This document shows, one piece after another, positions 51,447 through 58,770 of a stretch of 64,000 nucleotides of DNA. A program made the translations under genes and the position numbers. Where the stretch lies: contig ONPD01000007.1 in NCBI GenBank assembly GCA_900319625.1, positions 54,703-118,702 on the forward strand. Reading direction: 5' to 3'. This stretch comes from an uncultured Treponema sp. GTDB taxonomy: Bacteria > Spirochaetota > Spirochaetia > Treponematales > Treponemataceae. Positions within the stretch are counted from its first letter, which is position 1, and each line of letters opens with the position of its first letter. The notes under the pieces are model-generated. The model saw only the letters and a program-made list of their open reading frames with translations. It was not told the DNA's origin and ran no database searches.

Positions 51447-51716
51447 ATGGCAAATGAAGCAATGGAAGCTACAGTAAAAGAAGCATTGGAAATGTTCAGA
51501 CCTCAGCTGCAGGCTGATGGTGGTGATATGGAATATGTTGGAATTGATGACGAAGGAAAAGTTCATCTTAATTTGACAGGAGCCTGCGGAAGCTGTCCTA
51601 TGGCACTTATGACGCTGAAAATGGGAATCGAACGCTATCTTAAGGATGCCTGCCCTGAAGTTACAGAAGTTGTTCAGGACAACGCCCCTAACTATGGCGA
51701 GGAGATGCCTTACTAA
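51447..51716 (+). CDS. NifU C-terminal-domain iron-sulfur carrier (Nfu)
   Basis: Carries and delivers [4Fe-4S] clusters to apoproteins. The 89-aa protein consists of one Nfu domain: LEMFRPQLQADGGDMEYVGI and the cluster-binding CxxC at C47 and C50 (LTGACGSCPMALMTLKMGIE). ATG 51447 is chosen for its strong AGGAGG RBS; an in-frame ATG at 51399 has none. The stop codon overlaps the slyD start by one base, so translation is coupled. Confidence 0.93.
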   Translation: MANEAMEATVKEALEMFRPQLQADGGDMEYVGIDDEGKVHLNLTGACGSCPMALMTLKMGIERYLKDACPEVTEVVQDNAPNYGEEMPY

Positions 51717-52276
51717 TGAAAATCGAAAAAGACAAATGGGTTGCAATCCACTACACACTCACAGACGAAGACGGAAAGCAGATTGATTCATCTGTTGGCT
51801 CACAGCCTTTGGGATACATTCACGGAAACGGATATCTGATTCCGGGCCTTGAAGCCCAGCTTGAAGGTAAAGAAGTCGGCGACAAATTTACAGCCGTTGT
51901 TCAGCCAAAGGACGGCTACGGCGAGTTTGACCCGCGCATGGTAATGGATGTAGAGCGCGAAAAGTTCGAGGGAATCGACGTAATTGAAATCGGACAGCAG
52001 TTCCAGGTGATGACACAGGGCGGACCTGCAATCGTGCGTGTTGTTGAAGTTGGTGACAAGACTGTAAAAATTGACGGAAACCACGAGCTGGCAGGAAAAG
52101 TTCTGACTTTTGACGTAGAAGTAGTTGAAGTTCGCGAACCGACCGAAGAAGAACTCAATCCAAGCTGCGGATGCGGCGGAGGATGCGGAGGCTGTGGCGG
52201 TGGCTGCGGTGACGACTGTTCTGGATGTGGAGACGGTAGTTGCGGCGACGGCGGCTGTGGAGGCTGCGGAAACTAA
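51716..52276 (+). CDS. slyD: FKBP-type peptidyl-prolyl isomerase, SlyD type
   Basis: A prolyl isomerase and chaperone that binds metals. The FKBP core is interrupted by an insert-in-flap domain: LTDEDGKQIDSSVGSQPLGYIHGNGYLIPGLEAQLEGKEVGD (seen as GYIHGNGYLIPGLE and GKEVGDKF) and the IF domain around 70-130. The C-terminal ~37 residues are a Cys/Gly tail with ten cysteines and no histidine, unlike the His-rich tail of Escherichia coli SlyD. This suggests thiolate metal binding, perhaps linked to the coupled Nfu protein. It is 186 aa. Confidence 0.92.
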   Translation: MKIEKDKWVAIHYTLTDEDGKQIDSSVGSQPLGYIHGNGYLIPGLEAQLEGKEVGDKFTAVVQPKDGYGEFDPRMVMDVEREKFEGIDVIEIGQQFQVMTQGGPAIVRVVEVGDKTVKIDGNHELAGKVLTFDVEVVEVREPTEEELNPSCGCGGGCGGCGGGCGDDCSGCGDGSCGDGGCGGCGN

Positions 52277-52303
52277 GATATTCCCGCATAAGCTGGAATA
52301 AAG

Positions 52304-52876
52304 TTAAACTGCTCCGAGGATTGCCTGAAAATTGGTTTCCTTCGGGGCATTTTTTATGTCCACGATTATATCTGCAATATTCTGATACTGTTCGTTTCTG
52401 GCCTTAAAGCGTGCCATTATGATTTCCTGAATATCGTTCATACTTTTCGGATTTTCTGCCATAACCCATGCAGGAGCGCCGTCAAATCCACCGAAAGGAG
52501 AGGCCTTGATTTTTGCCATAATGCGCATAACCGAATACTGAATATCAAGACGGAGAAAAACGAATTTACCAAGATTACGGAGAATGTTCAGGGCAGGAGC
52601 ATTATCACAAACTCCACCCCCGGTTGCAACAACAATTCTTTCTTCAGGATGCTCTGAATATATTTTTGAACAGGCTTCTTCCTCTGCCAGATAGAAGGCA
52701 GCAGGCCCCTTTTCTGAATAGTATTTTCTGAATGGCATTCCAACAATTTCTTCGATAACAGAGTCCGTATCAAAGAAAGGTATTGAAAGTTCTTTTGCAA
52801 GGAGAGTACCCTGAGTTGTCTTACCGCAATGTTTAAGCCCCATCAATACGATGGAATTGTTCATAGAATCGCCCAT
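52304..52876 (-). CDS. aroK: shikimate kinase
   Basis: Phosphorylates shikimate at the 3-hydroxyl using ATP in the aromatic amino-acid pathway. The 190-aa P-loop kinase has Walker A GLKHCGKTTQG, DTDSVIEEIVGMPFRKYYSEKG (shikimate-binding Asp and the I-x-x-x-F-x-x-x-G-E region, here with K replacing the usual E), and VVATGGGVC. It is slightly longer than the common 170 aa because of an insert near 125-150. ATG 52876 has a TGT-TATAAT box ending 7 nt upstream, so it is taken as a leaderless start over the internal ATG at 52864. Confidence 0.85.
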   Translation of the reverse strand: MGDSMNNSIVLMGLKHCGKTTQGTLLAKELSIPFFDTDSVIEEIVGMPFRKYYSEKGPAAFYLAEEEACSKIYSEHPEERIVVATGGGVCDNAPALNILRNLGKFVFLRLDIQYSVMRIMAKIKASPFGGFDGAPAWVMAENPKSMNDIQEIIMARFKARNEQYQNIADIIVDIKNAPKETNFQAILGAV

Positions 52877-52942
52877 AAAAGAAATTATAACATTTGAATT
52901 GTAAAAGTCTAGTCTTTGTTGTATTGTTAGAGGTGAGGTTTT

Positions 52943-53617
52943 ATGACTATAGCACTTTGTTTTTTACCGCTGATTCTCTGCTTTGTAATTTATACCCTTG
53001 GTTTTAAGATTAAGCTTACAAACCAGCTGATTGCAACACTTCTTGGACTGATTGCAGTTTTTCCAATTTCAGTTATACAGTATTTATTACCTCCTTTTAC
53101 CCTTTTTGAACAGATTCCAGTTTTGAACACACTCTTAAAATCTATCATCATTTACGGATTTATTGAAGAACTGATAAAATTTTTATTTTTAATCCCGATT
53201 CCAAGCAAGAATCTTTCTGAGTTTGAATATCTTCTGCTTTCATTTATGACTGGATTGGTTTTAGGCTGCTTTGAATCGGCAGTTTACTTCCTTGACCACA
53301 TGCAGATTGCCGCTTCAAGAGGCGCCCAGCTTCTGCTTTCACAGATTTTCCTCCGCATCTTCAGCTCAGATTTGATTCATATGACCTGTACAGGCCTTTG
53401 CGGACTCTTCCTTTTCAGCTGCAGAAATAAACCGGTAAAAATTTCAGTTTTCTTTATTGCCGTTCTGCTTCACGGAACCTACGATTTCTTTGTAGGCTTT
53501 CAGAACCCGCTCAAATACTTTTCGATTGTCGTAATTCTTCTTGCAATCATCGAATGTCAGAATAAATACCTGAGTTTGCAAAATTTGTGCGAAAATCGCT
53601 TGACAATTTTTTATTAA
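52943..53617 (+). CDS. PrsW-like intramembrane protease family protein
   Basis: A 224-aa integral membrane protein with about seven transmembrane segments. Family motifs: GFIEELIKFLFLIP (the E-E-x-x-K motif thought to be catalytic in PrsW), LGCFESAVYFLDH, RIFSSDLIHMTCTGLCGLF, and VLLHGTYDFF (conserved His and Asp). PrsW cleaves anti-sigma factors in Bacillus, but the substrate here is unknown. GAGGTGAGG before the ATG is a good RBS. The 3' end overlaps the tRNA-fMet promoter -35 region. Confidence 0.78.
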   Translation: MTIALCFLPLILCFVIYTLGFKIKLTNQLIATLLGLIAVFPISVIQYLLPPFTLFEQIPVLNTLLKSIIIYGFIEELIKFLFLIPIPSKNLSEFEYLLLSFMTGLVLGCFESAVYFLDHMQIAASRGAQLLLSQIFLRIFSSDLIHMTCTGLCGLFLFSCRNKPVKISVFFIAVLLHGTYDFFVGFQNPLKYFSIVVILLAIIECQNKYLSLQNLCENRLTIFY

Positions 53618-53628
53618 GGGTGTACTAT
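53600..53628 (+). promoter_or_regulatory. promoter of initiator tRNA
   Basis: TTGACA (53600-53605), 17-bp spacer, TACTAT (53623-53628), with the mature tRNA starting 13 nt downstream. Confidence 0.82.
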
Positions 53629-53640
53629 ACTCGAACACGA

Positions 53641-53713
53641 CGCGGGGTAGAGCAGTTGGCAGCTCGTCGGGCTCATAACCCGGAGGCCGCAGGTTCGAGT
53701 CCTGCCCCCGCTA
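53641..53713 (+). tRNA. initiator tRNA-Met (CAT)
   Basis: Cloverleaf with acceptor CGCGGGG / CCCCGCT whose first pair is unpaired (C-T), D-arm with GAGC/GCTC, anticodon arm TCGGG-CTCATAA-CCCGG with the three G-C pairs of initiator tRNAs, and T-arm GCAGG-TTCGAGT-CCTGC. The anticodon is CAT and CCA is not encoded. An integrase gene lies directly downstream, so the 3' end may be an attachment site. Confidence 0.93.
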
Positions 53714-53717
53714 TACT

Positions 53718-53746
53718 GCTAAGTCTATATGTTATATAGACTTAGC
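53718..53746. repeat. perfect 13-bp inverted repeat next to tRNA-fMet
   Basis: GCTAAGTCTATAT (53718-53730) and its exact complement (53734-53746) with a 3-nt gap, 4 bp after the tRNA. No T tract follows, so it is not a standard terminator. It may be an integrase or excisionase site, or a tRNA 3'-processing hairpin. Confidence 0.65.
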
Positions 53747-53792
53747 GCTACTACCAATCCCAATTAGTAAGGCTTGGCGTAGACAATTCACT

Positions 53793-53817
53793 GATTTTAA
53801 GCAACGATTTTAAGCAA
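53793..53817. repeat. tandem 12-bp direct repeats upstream of the integrase
   Basis: GATTTTAAGCAA occurs twice (53793-53804, 53806-53817) with a period of 13 bp, flanked by GACAAT (53782-53787) and ATTGTC (53822-53827). The arrangement resembles arm-type integrase sites or an autoregulatory operator. Confidence 0.6.
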
Positions 53818-53843
53818 ATCGATTGTCACAAAGTGAGGTGCCT

Positions 53844-55190
53844 ATGACCAGGCCTTATTCGTTATTTAAGAAGTCCAACGGTTATTTTTATGTACAATTC
53901 TTATTAGCCGATGGATCCCGTTCACAAAACAAATCTACTGGTACAAAAGACCGCAAAGAAGCAGAATCCATTGCTATGAGATGGGCTGTCCTTGGCGGTA
54001 TACCAGAACGTATCAATTCAAAAGCAGAGAAAGCAAAATCTCAATCTGTAGACAGAATCAGTTTCTTTAATTCTATGTCCACCTATGACTTTTCTCCTGA
54101 AGAAATCGACAAGATGATTTCTATCATGCAGAAAAGAGGATTCATTCTTTCTGCTGTAAAACCGAACTCAAAACAAAGCATTCCTATCGAAGAGTTTTTG
54201 GATGAGTTCTGGAATTATGAAAAATCTCCTTATGTCCAGGAACTTGCTCTTGAAGGAAAAATTCTTTCACGCTCTCATGTAAAAAATGAAAGGAGCCGTG
54301 TAGAAAACTACTGGATTCCCAAACTCAAAGGAAAATGTATTGGTTCTATCACAAACGATATGCTTAAGGATATTGTTTCAGATAAGAAAATCCAAAAACT
54401 TGCCGGAAAAACTATTAATGGAATTGTTGAATCAATTACAACTCCTCTCAAATGGGCAATGAAAAATCAGTATATCGAAAACATCAATTTTTACGGTCTT
54501 AAACGTCGTAACACCAAGAGTGAGGAAAGAGCCATTCTCACCATGGAAGAAGCAGATAAGGTTATGAATATTGGCTGGGAAAATGATAAGGCAAAACTTG
54601 CCAATAAACTTGCAATGCAAACAGGAATGCGTGCAAGTGAAATTCGAGGTTTAAGAATTTGTGATATTCATGCGGAAGGTATTATTGTTGATCATGCATG
54701 GGACCGTTACGCAAGGGCTAATAAATGTTGTAAGAATGGAGAAGCCCGACAAATTCCTATTCCAATTTCAAAAGAACTTAGAGAAGAACTCTTGTTCCTT
54801 GGAAAACTTAATCCATTCTGCGAAACAGATAAAGCTTATATTTTCTGCAGCGATAAATGCAATTCTCCTATGGATAATTCTGGCTGGGTTAAATATTTAC
54901 GCCGTGCACTCGAAAAGATTGGATATGAAAATCCAAATGATATTGTATTCCATTCATGGAGACACTTCTTCTGTTCCCGAATGTTGGACGTTATCCCTGA
55001 TAAGCGAATTGTTATGGCATTAAGTGGACATAAAACCTCTGCAATGCTTGATCATTATGCAAAGCATCTTGAAGATGAAAAAACTCTGGAAATTGTTCGT
55101 CAGGCAATGAAAGAGCTCTTTGGTGATAATGAACAGGATTCTGTTGATAATGCTGCAAAACAGGCATTCAAAGATAAAATCTCGGCATAG
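53844..55190 (+). CDS. tyrosine recombinase / integrase
   Basis: A 448-aa site-specific recombinase that inserts and excises a mobile element. An N-terminal arm-binding-like segment (SNGYFYVQFLLADGSRS) is followed by a SAM-like core-binding domain (about 120-215) and the catalytic domain. Catalytic residues: R263 (TGMRASEIRGL), H370 and R373 (HSWRHFF), H396 (LSGHKT) and nucleophile Y405 (MLDHYAKH). All are present, so it looks active. ATG 53844 has a GTGAGGTG RBS; 53823 is less likely. Its position beside an initiator tRNA gene is typical of integrative elements. Confidence 0.93.
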   Translation: MTRPYSLFKKSNGYFYVQFLLADGSRSQNKSTGTKDRKEAESIAMRWAVLGGIPERINSKAEKAKSQSVDRISFFNSMSTYDFSPEEIDKMISIMQKRGFILSAVKPNSKQSIPIEEFLDEFWNYEKSPYVQELALEGKILSRSHVKNERSRVENYWIPKLKGKCIGSITNDMLKDIVSDKKIQKLAGKTINGIVESITTPLKWAMKNQYIENINFYGLKRRNTKSEERAILTMEEADKVMNIGWENDKAKLANKLAMQTGMRASEIRGLRICDIHAEGIIVDHAWDRYARANKCCKNGEARQIPIPISKELREELLFLGKLNPFCETDKAYIFCSDKCNSPMDNSGWVKYLRRALEKIGYENPNDIVFHSWRHFFCSRMLDVIPDKRIVMALSGHKTSAMLDHYAKHLEDEKTLEIVRQAMKELFGDNEQDSVDNAAKQAFKDKISA

Positions 55191-55205
55191 GATTAGGGTG
55201 AATAT

Positions 55206-56021
55206 ATGAGTATTTTTGGAAATAAGAATAAAAAGACAAATGATAAAGACAATGCAAAAATTAAACTGGTTGAGGTAAGCCTGCTGCATTTTGACAGGGA
55301 CTTTAAGAACGTGTTCCAGCAGGAAAATGATAAGGTAGCAGAGATAGCGAACGATATGAGGGCCAATGGGTTTGATAAGTCCAGGCCGATTATCGTGACT
55401 GAGGCCTATATCATTGTTGATGGACATTCGCGTTTTATGGCGGCAAAGAAAGCGGGATTAGAGAAGGTGCCGGTTATCATCAAGAAGTTTGATAGTCGGG
55501 ATGAAACGATTGAGTATGAGTATAAGATGCAACTCAATTCCCGCCGACTGACGGATGGTGAGTATTTTGCTGCATTTTTGAAGCTTGATGAAATCAGACG
55601 TTCTAATCCTAATGCGCAAGGGTCTTCTGATGAAGTGATAGGACGGCAGCTTAATAAGTCTGCCCGCCAGGTATGCAAAATGCGTGAAATTGCAAAGAAA
55701 GCGGATGCTTCACTTCTGGAGAAGATTCAGAACGGAAGTGTTTCCATCAACAAAGCCCATGAAATGATTAAGGCAGCGGAGGCCAGAAAGAAAGCAGGAG
55801 TTATCGAAGAAGTTGCTGATGAAAAATCTTCTAATACTGGCAAAGGCATCAATTCAGATTCATTCAAGCTTGGGGTTTTGTTTGTTTTGTCAGAACTTGA
55901 AAAAGGACGAAAGAAAGGACAGATTCTGAAGGATAAGAGAATTGCTAAACTGGATCTTGGCGAGTTGAATCTTTCTGAAGAAGATGTTCAGAGGATTTCA
56001 CAGAGATTTGGGATAGCGTAA
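55206..56021 (+). CDS. ParB/RepB-like nuclease-domain protein
   Basis: A 271-aa protein. An N-terminal ParB-like domain contains IIVDGHSRFMAAKKAGLEKVPV, the GHSR being the characteristic basic loop that binds CTP in ParB proteins. A central helix-turn-helix region (GSSDEVIGRQLNKSARQVCKMREI) is followed by a C-terminal tail with a Lys-rich segment. No ParA is beside it, so it is more likely an element-encoded regulator or maintenance protein than a full partition system. It lies 15 bp after the integrase gene with an AGGGTGA RBS. Codon use is more AT-rich than in the core genes. Confidence 0.82.
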   Translation: MSIFGNKNKKTNDKDNAKIKLVEVSLLHFDRDFKNVFQQENDKVAEIANDMRANGFDKSRPIIVTEAYIIVDGHSRFMAAKKAGLEKVPVIIKKFDSRDETIEYEYKMQLNSRRLTDGEYFAAFLKLDEIRRSNPNAQGSSDEVIGRQLNKSARQVCKMREIAKKADASLLEKIQNGSVSINKAHEMIKAAEARKKAGVIEEVADEKSSNTGKGINSDSFKLGVLFVLSELEKGRKKGQILKDKRIAKLDLGELNLSEEDVQRISQRFGIA

Positions 56022-56027
56022 TCTTTA

Positions 56028-56066
56028 GTAAACATACACACAAAACGTTTCCGTGTGTATGTTTAC
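56028..56066. terminator. perfect 14-bp hairpin after the parB-like gene
   Basis: GTAAACATACACAC (56028-56041) pairs exactly with 56053-56066 around an 11-nt loop. There is little T after it, so it may be a weak terminator or a 3'-end stabiliser. Confidence 0.55.
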
Positions 56067-56086
56067 TTGAATAGTTTTCTAACTTG

Positions 56087-56155
56087 ATTTTAATTCAATT
56101 CTAACTCGAATGTTGAGTTAGAATTGAGTTTTAACTCAACATATTGAATTAAAAT
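56087..56155. repeat. nested inverted repeats with competing pairings
   Basis: Outer 13-bp arms ATTTTAATTCAAT (56087-56099) and ATTGAATTAAAAT (56143-56155) are perfect. Inside, a central GTTGAGTTAGA can pair with TCTAACTC on its left or AACTCAAC on its right. The rest of the gap 56156-56399 holds a small palindrome TTTGAAATATCTTTCAAA and a TATAAT at 56371-56376, but no gene. Confidence 0.6.
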
Positions 56156-56399
56156 GGGGCTTTCAGTTTGCTTAATACAGGCTGGGAGCTTTTTTCATTT
56201 AACAACAAAGTCCTTTGAAGCCCTCTTAAAGCTCTTTGAAATATCTTTCAAATCAACCTTAAAAATCTACTTCCCCAAAAACATTTAAACGCAAATCTGC
56301 GTAATAGAAAAATCTGTAAGAATCTGCTACCAAAAAATCAAAATGCCGTTCTATGGCACAATTACCGGGTATAATTGAGCAGATAATGGAGATTTTTGC

Positions 56400-57626
56400 A
56401 TGATTTGGCTCAAAAAAGTTAGAAAAAACGCTCTTCCTGATAAAGATTTTAATATTGCAGTATATCTGCAGGAAATGTTGGAACCGTTTGATAAATATCT
56501 GGTTTCCATAAAGGGAACTGAACTTACACCAGAAATAATTCAAGATGCACAATTTCATTTATATCAATTAATGGAATTATATATTGATTCAAGAATTTGC
56601 AGCAGGTGGGTAACATTAAATCCTGACGAAAAAATTAAGTTCTTCAAAAACTTCTCCAGGGAAAAGAAACTTTCAGAGCTCCTCTTCTTTGGTTTTGATT
56701 ATTTTTCTAAATCAGAATTTAAGTTATATCCAGATCTTCTAAAAGAAAACCTTACGGCTCTTTATGAAGAATGTATTACTGATTTTTCAAATGCATTTAA
56801 AGAAACTGTAAAAGCATCTAGAGTTGTAAAGGATTCAGAACCAGGTTTTGAAAAAGAAGATTTTCTTGATTCCGCACTCTCCTTTTATCTCTTTCAGGGA
56901 ACCTGGACTTCTCTCCGAATCTTTCCATCAGGTCCCTGCAAATATGATACAATCCTTCAAAACAATGCTCTTAAACCAAATTATGATTTTTTGAATGGCA
57001 CTCTATGCACTTTCAATGAATCTCTTGAACTTACCCCTATTTCAAACACAAGTGAATTTTATAAGCTCTGTGCTGAAGAAGCGATTTTAAACTTTATTCA
57101 ACTAGGCTTTTATATTTTTGGAGATACCGCAAAGAGTAAAGCTGATATCAATAATCTAAAAAGTGAACTGCATGATTTGAGAAAAATCGTCGATGAAAAT
57201 CAGCAGGATATTTATAACTTAACAGAGGCTTTTGAAAACTGGAGAAAAAAAGTTTCTACTCCAAAAGAAATTATTACGAAGGAAGAAATGATAGCTAATC
57301 TTCATGAAAATCCATATTACAAGTCGATTGTTTCACTTGTCCCTGATTTTGAAAAATACTGCGATTTTCTCTTAAAAAATGAATTACTTACTTATAACGG
57401 AAGCTGTCTTTGTCGTACTGATAACTGGTCCAAATACTATTATTCTAATCTGCTCTATGATCCATTTTTAAAACTTCTTGAAGTAAGAAAAGTGATTGAA
57501 GCTTCCTACAGAAAGTTGTTTGGTCTTCCAGAATCCTTGAAACTAAAAGCCCAGTATGGTGACACTTACATGGGATATGAAATTTATGTTAGAGAACCAT
57601 TAAGGAAGATGCTGAAAAGAAGATAG
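56400..57626 (+). CDS. hypothetical protein with coiled coil
   Basis: A 408-aa protein, not recognised. It is mostly helical, with no signal peptide or membrane segment. A coiled-coil segment lies at about 250-280 (KSKADINNLKSELHDLRKIVDENQQDIYNL), given here as INNLKSELHDLRKIVDEN. The C-terminal domain (YYKSIVSLVPDFEKYCDFLL, LRKMLKRR) is basic at its end. GGAG lies 8 nt before the ATG, with a TATAAT about 25 nt upstream. It lies within the accessory region after the ParB-like gene, in relatively AT-rich DNA. No defence or phage function can be assigned. Confidence 0.55.
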   Translation: MIWLKKVRKNALPDKDFNIAVYLQEMLEPFDKYLVSIKGTELTPEIIQDAQFHLYQLMELYIDSRICSRWVTLNPDEKIKFFKNFSREKKLSELLFFGFDYFSKSEFKLYPDLLKENLTALYEECITDFSNAFKETVKASRVVKDSEPGFEKEDFLDSALSFYLFQGTWTSLRIFPSGPCKYDTILQNNALKPNYDFLNGTLCTFNESLELTPISNTSEFYKLCAEEAILNFIQLGFYIFGDTAKSKADINNLKSELHDLRKIVDENQQDIYNLTEAFENWRKKVSTPKEIITKEEMIANLHENPYYKSIVSLVPDFEKYCDFLLKNELLTYNGSCLCRTDNWSKYYYSNLLYDPFLKLLEVRKVIEASYRKLFGLPESLKLKAQYGDTYMGYEIYVREPLRKMLKRR

Positions 57627-57702
57627 GATTAAATTATAAGTTTAATGAAATTTCTCTCCCCCTCCATTATCTTATAACCATAAAGATAAGGAGGAATGAA
57701 AA

Positions 57703-58281
57703 ATGACATTACAAAAAGCAATGCGTGTTAGAGCTGAGCTTAAGAAAGAAGTCAGCAACTTGAATGAACTTATCCATGATTATCCTCATCAGATTTCATT
57801 TAAGGGTAAAGTTCCTGAAGCTGAAGAAATTTCGGCAAAACGTGCTGAAAAAGTTGCTGCTCTTGATGGTATGAGTTATGAAGATGTTGTGAAGAGAATG
57901 TTTACTCTCACAGATGCAATTCTTGAATTAAATACTGCAATCGAAAAAGCAAACCGCGAAGGTCATAATCTGCTTTTCAAGGAAGCTGCAATAAAATCAA
58001 AACTCTCTGTTGTTGAATATCAGATCAATATGGAGAGAACTGTTGAATCAGAATCAGAAAGTCTTGAATATGATTATGAGCACATGGATGAAAAGGGAAA
58101 TTACAAGCGTGTAAAAGTTACTACTTACAACTATCCAATGCTCACAGACGAGACTTTCGGTCTTTCTCTGATTGGATTGAAAAAGCAGCTTAACCGTGAG
58201 CTTGAATCTGTTCGTGATGAACTTACAGCTTTCAATGCTACTCACAAAATTGACTATGAATTGCCGGAAGGCATTCTATAG
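57703..58281 (+). CDS. helical hypothetical protein, weakly DIP1984-like
   Basis: A 192-aa charged helical protein. The beginning (MTLQKAMRVRAELKKEVSNLNELI) and AILELNTAIEKANREGHN followed by KSKLSVVEYQI are loosely similar to the DIP1984/septicolysin-like family of unknown function, but the match is weak. An insert (NYKRVKVTTYNYPMLTDETFG) splits the helices. The RBS AAGGAGG is strong, 5-8 nt from the ATG, so it is well translated. It sits alone between an unknown gene and a structured noncoding stretch. Confidence 0.55.
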   Translation: MTLQKAMRVRAELKKEVSNLNELIHDYPHQISFKGKVPEAEEISAKRAEKVAALDGMSYEDVVKRMFTLTDAILELNTAIEKANREGHNLLFKEAAIKSKLSVVEYQINMERTVESESESLEYDYEHMDEKGNYKRVKVTTYNYPMLTDETFGLSLIGLKKQLNRELESVRDELTAFNATHKIDYELPEGIL

Positions 58282-58301
58282 GACAGATATGCAGGAAAGG
58301 T

Positions 58302-58460
58302 GTTTTTCGAGTGGGGGAAAACACACTTGGTTTGATTTTAGTCTTTTAATCTATTGGTTATCAGATTATTTTCTTACCAAGTTCCAGCTGGTATCCGCGC
58401 CAGGAGGGTAAGACCTCCATCTACTTGGATAACAGGCCGTCTTCTTGGGAATCCCCCGAG
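58302..58460 (+). ncRNA. candidate structured RNA
   Basis: The 489-bp gap 58282-58770 has no intact gene. Its first part carries many complementary segments: GGGGGA (58313-58318) with TCCCCC (58452-58457); GTTATC (58357-58362) with GATAAC (58428-58433); CAAG (58378-58381) with CTTG (58424-58427); GGAGG/CCTCC (58403-58407, 58414-58418); CTGG/CCAG (58388-58391, 58400-58403); and CTTGGG/CCCGAG (58444-58449, 58455-58460). The first and last of these pairings overlap and exclude each other. ACTTGGT (58325-58331) can compete for ACCAAGT (58376-58382). No known RNA class is recognised. Confidence 0.4.
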
Positions 58461-58586
58461 TAAAGATAGCTTCATTTGTCGCCTTTAAAAATATAAAACT
58501 ATAATATTTTATAAACCGGATTTTCCGTATTCTTGGTTTTATCTTTTTGAATGTCGATGGCTTTTTAAAAATTAAGGAACAATTAA

Positions 58587-58652
58587 AAACTTAAAAAGTT
58601 CAACAGTTATTTCTATATCAGTTGGAAACTGCAAATCTGGGGCACCGGTTGA
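58587..58652 (+). pseudogene. decayed integrase N-terminal fragment
   Basis: One frame reads KLKKFNSYFYISW...WGTG then stop, resembling the integrase N terminus SLFKKSNGYFYVQF...STGTK. The DNA from about 58591 matches the integrase gene near 53860 at roughly 24 of 29 bases. A stop codon precedes it and TGA ends it, so only a remnant survives. Confidence 0.5.
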
Positions 58653-58688
58653 AGTTCTTTGGAATGGATGCCGGTGCTTTTTTATTTT
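58642..58688 (+). terminator. rho-independent terminator
   Basis: Stem GCACCGG (58642-58648) / CCGGTGC (58671-58677) with a 22-nt loop, then seven T residues. It ends transcription across the noncoding stretch before the RhuM-like gene. Confidence 0.75.
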
Positions 58689-58770
58689 CAGATGAAAAGA
58701 AGCTCCTGTAAAAACGAATTTAAACTAACAGTTTATATCTTTTTCAGAATATCATTATTAAAATCAACAT

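Noticed and set aside
52304..52876. Shikimate kinase as a possibly inactive paralogue because of the altered R-x-x-F-x-x-x-G-E segment
   Set aside because: The P-loop, substrate Asp and GGG motif are intact, so activity remains likely.
53718..53746. The inverted repeat after tRNA-fMet as a terminator
   Set aside because: No T tract follows on either strand, so only a structural role is proposed.
55206..56021. ParB-like gene as part of a plasmid partition system
   Set aside because: No ParA partner or parS cluster is seen and the gene follows a chromosomal integrase, so an integrative element is the better reading.
58384..58420. A T-box-like phrase (CTGGTATCCGCG) in the structured region
   Set aside because: The T-box consensus has UGGNACCGCG; here a base is inserted and no specifier loop, terminator pair or aminoacyl-tRNA synthetase gene follows.
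58400..58460. Possible tRNA in the structured region
   Set aside because: The GGAGG/CCTCC hairpin has a 6-nt loop, and no acceptor or T-arm fits.
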